From Lampris incognitus (taxonomy: Eukaryota > Chordata > Actinopteri > Lampriformes > Lampridae), in NCBI RefSeq assembly GCF_029633865.1, contig NC_079219.1:59154108-59218107 (forward strand): 64,000 bases of DNA, given 5' to 3'. Below are positions 1 through 12,300 of the stretch, one piece after another. Position 1 is the first letter of the stretch. Every line of letters starts with the position of its first letter. The notes under the pieces are model-generated. The model saw nothing but the letters and a program-made list of their open reading frames with translations, was not told the DNA's origin and ran no database searches. A program made the translations under genes and the position numbers.

Positions 1-323
1 ATGTACAACACAACAGAACAGAATTAAAAACTAAATAAATAGATCTCTATCTTTCACCCAGCCCCCCCCCCCCCCGCCCCCCCGTGTTGAAATGAAAGGA
101 ACTAAATAATATGTGGGGGGAAAAAAATTAAATCTTCTGAGCAGAAAGAAATTAAATTGTAATGCTTTGAGACAAGAAACGAAAATAAATTTTGATTTTC
201 GCTTTTCTTTAAATATAGAGATGTACACACATTTCTTTTTGGACACATAAATTGTTTGTGTTGAAGGAGGACAGATCAGGGTTGGGGGTGGAACCAGGCT
301 TGGGAAGTGGTGTGGACACTCCC

Positions 324-3300
324 TCAGAGAAGAAAAGGATTGGTGCTCGCTCCTGTCGTTCCTCCACCCCCCACTGACCCTCCTGCCCCCAAAGCACCTC
401 CAGTTCCAGTGGGGCCCCCCAAAATCAGCTGAGGTGGTGGTGCTCCGCCAGGCCCCATGAAAAGAGCCGAGCCTGGGGGAGCCATAGGCGAAAGCCCGCT
501 GTAGGGCATTCCCATGGGGCTGGCCTGCATCACGCCCAGGCCCATTCCTGGAGCTCCCATACTCACGCCCATTGACCCCATGCCCATTCCGGGGGGTGCC
601 ATGCCCAGCATGGGGTTGGGCGGTACCGGGCTGGTGCGGAGGCTGCTCAGGCCCAGTGATGAGGGCTGAGGCGAGATGGAGGTCATGGGGGCAGCCACGC
701 CAAACGGGTTGGAGGAAGCAGGCGGTGTTGGAGAAACTCCCCTACTGGAGATGGCACTGCCTGGAGTCACCGCCATGCCGGGGGCAGGAGACGAGCCTGG
801 GGGGGGGGGAAAGGGTCAGTTAGGCTATGAGGCAAAAACTTTCCCACATTGTTACTTGAGTTCATTTGTAATGACGTAATTGAGAGCATGTGACTTTTCC
901 CCAGGAGAAACACACAACTTGGACATTGTTTTAGTGCTGTTTGTGTGGAGATGTTGACTGACTTCCAGCTGAAAGGTTTTCCCTGACCAAGTTTTTACAT
1001 TTTTGAAATCGTACTTTCTAGCTGCAGTGCACACTGGACTAGCAGTACTCTTCCTCAGGTTGCTGTGCTCACAGTGTGTAGACACACTAGGAGTCATAGC
1101 CTTCTTCTTGGTGTCAAGATCATTTAGAAACCTTTGATTTTTAAGACCAGAATTAAAATGACATTTTGGAAGTATTCCTCACTAAGCTTCAGCTTCAGCC
1201 CTACGCCACTAGCATCAGACTGCCAAGTAGTTCATCAACCTGATAAAGTTATGCATCACTGATGTTAACCATCTTGGTTTAAGTGGGTTTTTTTTTTTTT
1301 TCCTCCATTTTCTCTCTAATCGTATCTGGCCAATCACTCCACTCTTCTGAGCCGTCCCGGTCGCTGCCCCCCCCCGTGCCAATCCGGGGAGAACTGCAGA
1401 CTACCACATGACTCCTCCGATACATGTGGAGTCGCCAGCCGCTTCTTTTCACCTGACAGTGAGGAGTTTCACCAGGGGGGCACAGCGCGTGGGAGGATCA
1501 CGCTATTCTCCCCAGTTCCCCCTCCCCTCTGAACAGGCGCCCCGACCGACCAGAGGCAGCATGAATGCAGTGACCAGGACACATACCCACATCCGGCTTC
1601 CCACCCGCAGACACGGCCAATTGTGTCTGTAGGGACGCCTGACCAAGCTGGCGGTAACACAGGGATTCGAACCGGTGATCCCCGTGTTGGTAGACAATGG
1701 AATAGACCGCTACGCTACCCGGACGCCCCCCCCCTTTTTTTTTAACTTAGTTTTTATTTCAATTTCACAACTTATACAACCAAATTCACAATTTTTCCTG
1801 CTGTTTTTTCCATTTTTTCAGCTCTACCTACACTACCGTTCAAAAGTTTGGGATCACCCAAACAATTTCGTGTTTTCCATGAAAAGTCACACTTATTCAC
1901 CACCATATGTTGTGAAATGAATAGAAAATAGAGTCAAGACATTGACAAGGTTAGAAATAATGATTTGTATTTGAAATAAGATTTTTTTTACATCAAACTT
2001 TGCTTTCGTCAAAGAATCCTCCATTTGCAGCAATTACAGCATTGCAGACCTTTGGCATTCTAGCTGTTAATTTGTTGAGGTAATCTGGAGAAATTGCACC
2101 CCACGCTTCCAGAAGCAGCTCCCACAAGTTGGATTGGTTGGATGGGCACTTCTTTGAGCAGATTGAGTTTCTGGAGCATCACATTTGTGGGGTCAATTAA
2201 ACGCTCAAAATGGCCAGAAAAAGAGAACTTTCATCTGAAACTCGACAGTCTATTCTTGTTCTTAGAAATGAAGGCTATTCCATGCGAGAAATTGCTAAGA
2301 AATTGAAGATTTCCTACACCGGTGTGTACTACTCCCTTCAGAGGACAGCACAAACAGGCTCTAACAGGTACTATTTAATGAAGATGCCAGTTGGGGACCT
2401 GTGAGGCGTCTGTTTCTCAAACTAGAGACTCTAATGTACTTATCTTCTTGCTCAGTTGTGCAACGCGGCCTCCCACTTCTTTTTCTACTCTGGTTAGAGC
2501 CTGTTTGTGCTGTCCTCTGAAGGGAGTAGTACACACCGGTGTAGGAAATCTTCAATTTCTTAGCAATTTCTCGCATGGAATAGCCTTCATTTCTAAGAAC
2601 AAGAATAGACTGTCGAGTTTCAGATGAAAGTTCTCTTTTTCTGGCCATTTTGAGCGTTTAATTGACCCCACAAATGTGATGCTCCAGAAACTCAATCTGC
2701 TCAAAGAAGTGCCCATCCAACCAATCCAACTTGTGGGAGCTGCTTCTGGAAGCGTGGGGTGCAATTTCTCCAGATTACCTCAACAAATTAACAGCTAGAA
2801 TGCCAAAGGTCTGCAATGCTGTAATTGCTGCAAATGGAGGATTCTTTGACGAAAGCAAAGTTTGATGTAAAAAAAATCTTATTTCAAATACAAATCATTA
2901 TTTCTAACCTTGTCAATGTCTTGACTCTATTTTCTATTCATTTCACAACATATGGTGGTGAATAAGTGTGACTTTACATGGAAAACACAAAATTGTTTGG
3001 GTGATCCCAAACTTTTGAACGGTAGTGTATATGGTTTACAGATAATTCAACAAAAGGGAACAAATACAAATAAACAAATAAATAAATAACCAAAAAAAAA
3101 AAACAAAAAAAAACAAACAAAAACAAAAAAAACCCAAAACCCCCCCCCCCCGCTTTACTTCAGCTTGAGGTGTTAGCTGTAATAGCGGTATAAATTAAAG
3201 ACATGAATAAATATATTTAAAAAAAAGGGAAAGGAGGGGTCAGGGTCAGGGAGGGGAGTTGTGTACGGGTGCGAGTAGTGGTATGGCTGTGTGTATATGC

Positions 3301-6300
3301 ATAGACAGATAAGGTGAATTGAGAAGATAGAGATGCATGTATGATACAGAAGGTATACAAGGGTCTGGAACACTTCGCTGTCTCAATATAGCCATGGGCG
3401 GGCTCCACCTTTTAATAAATATATCTTTCTGAAGTCTCAAGGAGTAGGTTATTTGGTCCATCTGATATATTTCCCAAACTTTCTCAATCCATAAATTGTA
3501 AGTTGAAGGGTCAGATTTTAACCACTTAATTGTTATGCATTTAATTTCTGCTGTTAGTAATATTTGCAAAAGGTATTTTTTAGGTCTTCCATCAATCCCT
3601 TCCAGCATTAATCCCAGTAATGCCATCTTTGGATCTTTTGTGAAGTTTTGGTGGAATACTTCTTTAAGTGCCTCAAACACCTCTTCCCAAAATGTTCTTA
3701 ATTTAGGGCATGTCTAAAATATGTGGGTATGGCTGCCAATTTGTGTGTTGGGCTCATTTTAGCCACTATTTCTGGTGTCTGAAAGAATCTCAGTTACTTT
3801 CCATTTGAATTCCCTCCATGTATTTGAATTGGTTACTAGATTTGCTTCAGTACATATTTCTTCTCACATGTCCTGTGGTATATCTGTATTCATTTCAGTT
3901 TCCCATCTTCCTTTTATCTGCAATGTATTATTCATATTCAAGCCTAAAAATATTTGGTAAACATGACTTATGACTTTCTTATCCCCGATCCCTGTTAGTA
4001 ATTTTATCCAGAACTCTTCAATTGGAGTGGGCACCAACACGCGATCCCACTCTTTGTTTTGTTAAAAAGCCCCTTAATTGTAAATACCTGAAAAAATCTG
4101 TGGTAGGAAGCATAAACTCCTCTCTCAGCTGTTCAAATGATTTAAGGATGCCATCCTTATGAAGTTGATGTAGATTACTGAGACCATGTTCTGACCATTT
4201 TCTAAAACCTGCGTCTATATGGGAGGGTACAAAATCCTTTATAAATCCGATACTAGTTAGTGCGGAGATTACTTTAGGCAATCCAAATGACAGTTTTATT
4301 TTCCTCCAGATTGTTAGTGTAACTCTAGTCCATTCACCCACTTGAGTTTCTTTTAAGGGGACATCTAGGAAAGGCAAGGTCTGTAGGGGCTTCATACACT
4401 TGCTTTTTTCTATGTTAAGCCAACGAGTACATGTAAGATCCTGAATCCATATTGTTAAAGGTTTTAACTGTGCAGCCCCAAAATAATATCTTAGATTCGG
4501 GAGTTTGAGCCCTCCATGCGGTTTTGATAGCTGTAATGTTTTTAGTCTAATTCTTGGTCGTTTTCCTTGCCATATAAATTTTGAAATGAGCCTGTCTAAT
4601 TTATTAAATATAGATTTAGGAATATCAGTGGGTATCATCTGAAATTGATAGAGAAGCTTAGGTAGCACAATCATGCGTATACTCTCAATACGGCCCAACA
4701 GAGACAGGGGAAGTGTTGACCACTGGCCCAAATCCTTACTGATATTATGAATTATGCATCTGTAATTTGCATCATATAACTTTCCTAGCGATGGGGGGAT
4801 TTGAATACCGAGATATTTAATGCCATTTAAACCCACTCTGGAGTCTGACCGCTTTAGGAAACGGACGCCCCTTTTTGAGTGTATTTCTGACACCTGTCAG
4901 CATCTTGCCAGGATTTGAAGGAACAACAAGGACCAAGATGTAAACAAGCCCTGGACTTTACAACTCCGTCCATGACAATTTCTTCCCCCCCAAATGAAAT
5001 GTCTTGAACTGATTTGTCAACAACACCAAACCCATGTTATGTCTGACCTGTGTTCTGGAGGAAAGGATTGTGCGCTGAAGAGGAAGAGATGGAGGGAGGA
5101 GGCGGCTGTTTGGGCTTGGGTTTGGAGCACACCAGGGAGTCAAGATCCACCAGCGCTGCATTGGGGCCCAGGAAGGACTCTGGAGTCTTACGAACAGGAA
5201 GTGAGGTACCAAGAGATGAAAGGTCGAAGGGCACTGGGGAGCCTGTGCTGTCGCTGGCATTTGCTGCAGACTCTCGCCTGTCTGGATCTCCTGAGAGCAG
5301 GAAATGGAGGCATAATAATAAGTGGAAGAGAATGGGAGGAATGAGAGATTCATCTGACTCTGCATACTGGGTATCACAGTGTTCAACATTATCAGGCGTA
5401 GTAGGGGAGGATGAAATGTAGGACAAGACAACTGTTTCGTGTGTTCATGTGCCTGATAGAGAGCCTCTGGCTATAACTGCTAACTATGAATATCCCCATC
5501 AAGGCGTTTAGCTTTGTAAAAGCCAAGTGTTTCTACATGTGAGTCCATGTAGTCTTATCTGAGAATGTACCTGTGCCGTTAGTGTGTTTGGCGGTGCCAC
5601 TCCAGATGTCAGAGGTGATAGGGTCAGAGGCAGGGGCGGCCCCGTCCCCTGCCCAAGGGTCTACTGGCCCCCCCGAGGAGGAAGTGCTTGGAGGCACTGT
5701 CGGGCCCCAGGGGTCAGCACTGGGGGGGGTCACAGCTACACGGGAGGGAAGGAGATGCAAGGGGAAGGGGGAGGGTTAACGCAACAACACCACAACAACT
5801 TACAGGTACCGTTCACAATGCACGTAGGGGTAGGACACTGTGCTGGGTCCAACAGCGGTGGTCTCCCCCTTAACCTCTCCTTCAACGCCCAACGTGACAC
5901 ATGAATGCAGGGAAGCATATTTTGTTTGGCTGTCTAACCGTCATCTTATGTTTGCAGATCAGCGGAGTTGAAGGAGAGGCATGGGGGAGAAGAGGCTACT
6001 GCGCACAATATGAAAAAGCGCAAAAAGGGAAAAATGAGAGACAGCTCTGGTTGAGCCACAGCCACAGTCAGTCCTGAATAGAAACAAGAGGATAAAAAGA
6101 TGCCAGGTTTAGACACAGAGGGAGAATGGATTTAGCATGCTTGCTTTCCCGTAATCAACTGAAAGCATTAAAATGGATGAGTGGATATGATGCTGTGAAG
6201 ACATGAGAGAAAACGAGAGGGGGCCATTTTGGAGAGACAACAGCAACAAAGAGAAGGGCGTGAGGGAGGCTGTACAGCTGAGCAGCCCTCAGTTCATTTT

Positions 6301-9300
6301 CACCCACAGGGCAGGGTACAGCTCTTGACATAGAAACGTTTGTCAAGTTCTGCTTTATTCCCAGCAATCCGAATGGCTAGACTTAAGCTGATACCCGACC
6401 ACTTTTGGCTCCACTCACCTGAGGTTCCCCAGGGGTCAACATTGTTAACTCTGTGGGACGTCTCGCCCCACGGGTCTGCAGGAGGGGCTATCGTAGGTGG
6501 GGCTCCTCCGCCCCAGGGATCCGAGCTCGGGGGAGATGTGGGTGACGCTGCACCCCATGGGTCTGTGGAGGCTGCGCCCCAAGGCCCTGAGGCAGAGGGG
6601 GCAGGGACTGTGGGTGGTGGTGAGGGCCCTGCAGAGCCTACTGAGGCAGTAGCGGCAGGGGCCCCCCACGGGTCCACAGCACTCAGTTCCATGAGAGCAC
6701 TCTGGACAGGATAACATAATAGGTTACAACACAGTGCTGTGGTCAGGGACAGACTAATGCATGTGACACACCCACACACCTACACGCACACACACACCCA
6801 CACACCTACACGCACACACACACACACACACACGCACACACCTCTTTGGTAGGTCAATAGGGTTTATAGAGGAAATGCTGAAAACTGAGAATGAGACAGA
6901 CCAACACAAGGTAGAAACACACCCACACATGAACACACACAATCAGCAAACAGACCGTGAAGCAACTGTTTGTTAGGTTGGTCATAAGCCTCTCAACCCC
7001 CTGCCAGTCTGATATGACTGAACAAGAACTCTAAGAAAACTACACCAAGTGACTCATCTGAACTGAACAGTTCCCCCAAACTAAAAAGCCCATTAACAGA
7101 TGCTAACAGAGGACAGGAAAGAGGGTCTGGCTGCATACCTACTTGGCACTGGGCTTCCCCTAAACATCACAAGCTAACAGGGGTGAGAGACACAGCTAGA
7201 GCAGGTAACGCCGGGAGAGCGAGAGAGGAAAAGAGCGGCACTGTGTAAAGAGTGTGTGCCCACTGTGGCGTACAGACACATTCCACACACACCTCCTCTG
7301 GCTTAGGCTTCTCCCTCTTGCTCTCCTCAATGGCCATCTGCAGTCTCAGGTCGTCACCTCTGCGCAGTCGCTCCTCCTGCCAATCACACGCATACACAGC
7401 TGTGATGTCAGCAGCCCGGGACGTGCACCCTCAGTCAGCACGCCACAGGTACAGATTTAGGATCAGTCTGTATTCCTCAGAGTTTCATCTGAATCAGTGA
7501 AGTTGGAAATCAAAAACTGACCTTAAATCAGCTTCTAGAGACAACTGAGATCATATCGACCGTAGCTAGGAGCACTACCTGACCCCTACTAAAACATGCT
7601 CAGCTGCTCTCCTCAGTTCTCCTAACACCTTTACAAAACTACCTAAAAAAAAAAAAAAGCAGCATTTTGGGATCCTCTCACTTTTATTTACTGCAAGTTG
7701 GAAAGGAGAAATAAAATGTTTAACCGGGTCCCACATCAGATGTTTTACATGGCTTCTATGCTCGCCCACATTAACTCAACAAGCTACGGCTTTAAGGCTG
7801 GATCAGATCAGCAACCCAACTTCAACATTGTTTATGTACAAAAATATATGCTGTCTCACCTGGACCTGATCGAGTGTGAGGCTTAAACAATTACAACTTT
7901 CAACGTAATGTGTGTGTGTGTATGTAATACATGCACGCACGCACACGCACACACACACACACACAGATGGGTGACAAATTAAAATCCTGAATTCTTGACC
8001 CCTACAGTGAGGGGGTCCGGGGGTTCTGTTATGTTGTAGGGGACATTTTCCTGGCATGGTTCGGGTCCACTTGTCCCCTTAGAGGGAAGGGTCACTGCAG
8101 ATCAATACAAAGTTATTCTGAGTGATCACCTTTATCCTATGATGAGACATCTCTATCCTGATGGGAGGGGTCTCTTCCAGGGCACGAGGGGTCTCTGAAT
8201 GGTTTGATAAGGATGAAGATGATGTAAGTCATATGCTACGGCCTTCACAGTCACCACATCTCAACCCAGTTGAACACCTATGGGAGATTTTGGACCGACG
8301 TGTGAGACAGCGCTCTCCATCATCATCATCAAAACACCAAATGAGGAAACATCTTCTAGGAGAATGGTGTCCATCCCTCCAGTAGAGTTCAGAGACTTGT
8401 AGAATCTCACAAGGAGCACTGAAGCTGTTCTGGAGGCTCATGGTGGACCAACACCTCACTAAGACACTTCATGTTGGGTTTCCCTTAATTTGTCACCCGT
8501 CTGTGTACGGTAGGGACAACCCTCAGTTAGCAGTCATAATACTGAGCAGTCTCGTGTGTCGCTGAAATGCCGCCAAAACTGTGTAAGCCAGACTGGCTGA
8601 CGGTCCATGAATGTGACAGCTAACTCCCTGGTTTGTTGATGGGCTGTGTTGAACATGACAATATGAATACCAATGCTACATACAGCTGCAGAAGAACATG
8701 CAAACAGTCCCTGCATTACACAGCTATTTGTAGCATTGTGATATGCATTTTCTTATACAGACTAATGGCAAACCAGGAAGTCCGTTTTCAGAAACACAGG
8801 TCAGACTAATCGGCATTATAGCTGCGAACAGGGACTCATTCCTACAATAAATAAATAAATAGATAGATAATGTTGAAAATCATGATTATTGCCCTGACTG
8901 TTCGAAGCTGAACTCATTCTGATTGGCTGTTAGATAAATGCACCTTGTCGGCACTCGACTTCAATAACCACCCTCACATCACAAATACTCCCCAGTTTTC
9001 CTTCTCTCGCACGTGCATGCACCTCATCTAGGTTCTCCATCCCACAAGTACCTGTGTCCTGAACAATGCCAGTAGGCCAAACTGAAAGGTGAGTCCAGAT
9101 AAGAAGTGTGTGCAGTCCACGGTTTGAGGCATGCCTTCAGAGCAGTTTTAAAGAGGAAACAGATGAATGGCTTTACAAATTGCTCCAAGTTGAATTTAGT
9201 GGAAATTATGATGCAGTCTCTGCCATGCAAAATTAATCAGTAATTTAGGTGAAGTTATTTTCAGCCCTCCTGATGTCTCAGTTTTGTTTCTTTAATACAG

Positions 9301-12300
9301 TTTTTAACACATCTAACACAATTTTGAAGAGGTATGTCAACACATTCTGTATGAGTGCATACTAGAATGTGACATAGCAACATACTTCATTATCATGGAG
9401 GAAAATTAGTATTAACACAGTCAAAAGAGAAACTGGATGGAAAGTGAAACCAGACTTGGCTCATGAAGAAAGGGAGACAACAGGTAAGAGCATAAGTGTA
9501 CTGCTTTGATTCGCTGATAGTTGACATCTAATTGAAAGGATTCCAACTGATAGAGAGGTAGACAGTTGATGGCTGGTTGGCCAGTTAGGTGGCCGTGCCC
9601 TAAGCCCCCTGACCTTTTGGTGAATCTCCTTGCTGATTGTGAGTGCATAGCGGAGCTCTGCGTCCTCCAGAGGGGCCATGCTATTCTGGGGGAGGTCAAG
9701 TGTCAGATGATGAACACAAAGCTGAGTGGGCAATATCATGAATAATAATCTGACACAACCCTCTGTGCTCATAGGTTTGGCAATGGATAAATACAAAAAC
9801 ACAAGTCATAGTTATGATACACGTGTTATATTTATTACTATGCTGTAATCCTTAGTTAGACGGGCTGAGCCCTGACCCCCGCCTGCGTCACATAGCCAGC
9901 TTCGATTTACCTGTTCTGCCTCTTCTTTGCTCATGGCCAATGCCAGCTGGAGTTGTAGGTCCTCCTCTCCAGAACTCTGAGGCCAAGCTTGCTCAGGGTC
10001 AGCCCCTCCAGAGTGGGAGCCCAGTGACAGGCTGCCCCCCAGCCCTGGCGCTGAGGGGGCTGAGGAGGCTGAGGAAAAAAGCAAACGCACAAATAAATTA
10101 ATGTTAATTATGCAATGCAAATATGTTTCCACATGACATCATCTTGAGGAAAAATGTTAGAGCCCGATCGATAAATCGCCGTGCCGATATTATCGGCCAA
10201 TATGAGCTGACTGCAGATAAACCGGTATCAGGTTTTATAAGGGCAGATAAATGACAATTAAAAAAGAAATGAAGAGACACCTTTTTTTCCCACCAGCATT
10301 TTGCGAAGACCCGCCCTACTCTGCATCTGATTGGCTAGTACTCGTTGCCTCCATTGGTTAAGGTTAGGGTTAGTGTTAGCCAATCAGAGGCAGAAAGATG
10401 GTACAGTCAAGTCACACATTAAAACTACATTTAACTTTATGGTAGTTGAGCAGTGTAGGCTAAGCTGTTGACAAACTTGACTGTAGGTTTATTTATCAAG
10501 CAGTGTGGCAGTTCTAGCGAGTAAACAAACAACACCCCTGTTACTTCTCCCTCGTCGCTTCTAATAACTCTCTGGCAACATGGCTTACAGAAGCTTATAA
10601 TGCTGAACATTGCTAAATGAGGTTAGCCACGAAGCTAGCTAACACTGTGCTTATCAGAGCAAGACCGCCAAAGCTAATGAGCAGTTAAACCAAGGTTCCC
10701 CAAACTTCTGACGAGGGACACATCGCCCTGCCTGCCTCTTTGGGAGAGCCAGAATATGTTAGTCACAGTAAATAGTACTGTGGACAACAACAGGTCTACG
10801 TTAGTTGAATATTAACCCATTACATCTCATGATATACTTCAATATACCACTGCTAGCTGGGTTTATGTCACAACGTCATGGCACACTGTCAGAACATAGT
10901 AGGGGAGTAACTAGAATTAAAAAAAAAAAAGCTAATTCTTAAGCATTTCCTCCATTATCATCATTTTATTCAACCACTTTAGTGCAAGCAGGGACATTGT
11001 GATCTGTAGCAAGAGTAGGGAGCAGGTTGAGGAGAGCCTGGAGAGGTGGAGGTATGCACTGGAGAGAAGAGGAATGAAAGTCAGTAGGAGCAAGACGGAA
11101 TACCTATGCGTGAATGAGAGGGAGGACAGTGGAATGATGAGGATGCAAGGAGTGGAGGTAACGAAGGCATACGAGTTTAAATACTTGGGGTCAGCCGTCT
11201 AAAGTAATGGGGAGTGCAGAAGAGAGGTGAAGAAGAGAGTGCAGGCCGGGTGGAGTGGGTGGAGAAGAGTGTCAGGAGTGATGTGACAGAAGGGTACCAG
11301 CAAGAGTTAAAGGGAAGGTTTACAAGATGGTAGTGAGACCAGCTATGTTACATGGTTTGGAGACAGTGACACTGATGAAAACACAGGAGGTGGAGCTGGA
11401 GGTGGCAGAGACGAAGATGATAAGATTTTCATTGGGAGTGATGACGAAGGACAGGATTAGGAACGAGTATATTAGAGGGACAGCTCAGGTTGGATGGTTT
11501 GGAGACAAAGCAAGAGAGGCAAGATTGAGATGGTTTGGACATGTGTGGAGGAGAGATGCTGGGTATATTGGGAGAAGGATGCTGAATATGGAGCTGCCAG
11601 GGAAGAGGAGAAGAAGAGGTTTATGGACGTGGTGAGGGGGGACATGCAGGTGGCTGGTGTGACAGAGGAAGAAGCAGAGGACAGGAAGAAATAGAAACGG
11701 ATGATCCGCTTTGGCAACCCCTAACAGGAGCAGCCGAAAGTAGTAGTAGTAGACTTTAGTGCAAGTCGTGTAATACATAAATAGTGTAATACATACGAGT
11801 GCAGTGTGCACTCTGCAGGCTTTGCATGAACAATTCAACACGTGAATAAAAAGAAACAAGTGAAGGAAAAGAGTTACAAGTCTCAAAACACGAGTCCTTT
11901 AGAAATCTTAATTAATTAATTAGCGACAAATTAGCGATTTTCAGGAAAAGCTTCGCCTTCCTATTTTTTCTCCCTGTTAAAGGGTTTTATTAGGAAGTTG
12001 TTCCTTATCCGATGCGAGGGTCTATGGACAGGATGTTGTGTTGCTGTAAAGCCCACTGAGGCAAATGTGTAATTTGTGATATTGTGCTATACAAGTAAAA
12101 CTGACTTGACTTTCTTCCCTGCTGTCTGTGACTGATACAGCATAAACAAAACGCACATAAACAAAGAAAGAGTTTACCTCTCCGTGTTTCTTAATGTGAA
12201 CAGTGGGCTTGCGTCTTTATGACCAGTAGGTTGACGTCAGGCTCCATTCTGGTCACAGCCAATCTCAACGAACCGTGCAAATGTTCATTGGTGAGTCTTG

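Noticed and set aside
5050-5421. Plus-strand frames over epn1 exon 10 (coding order)
   Set aside because: Antisense shadows of the epsin clathrin-box exon; the same applies at 6340-6714 and 572-879.
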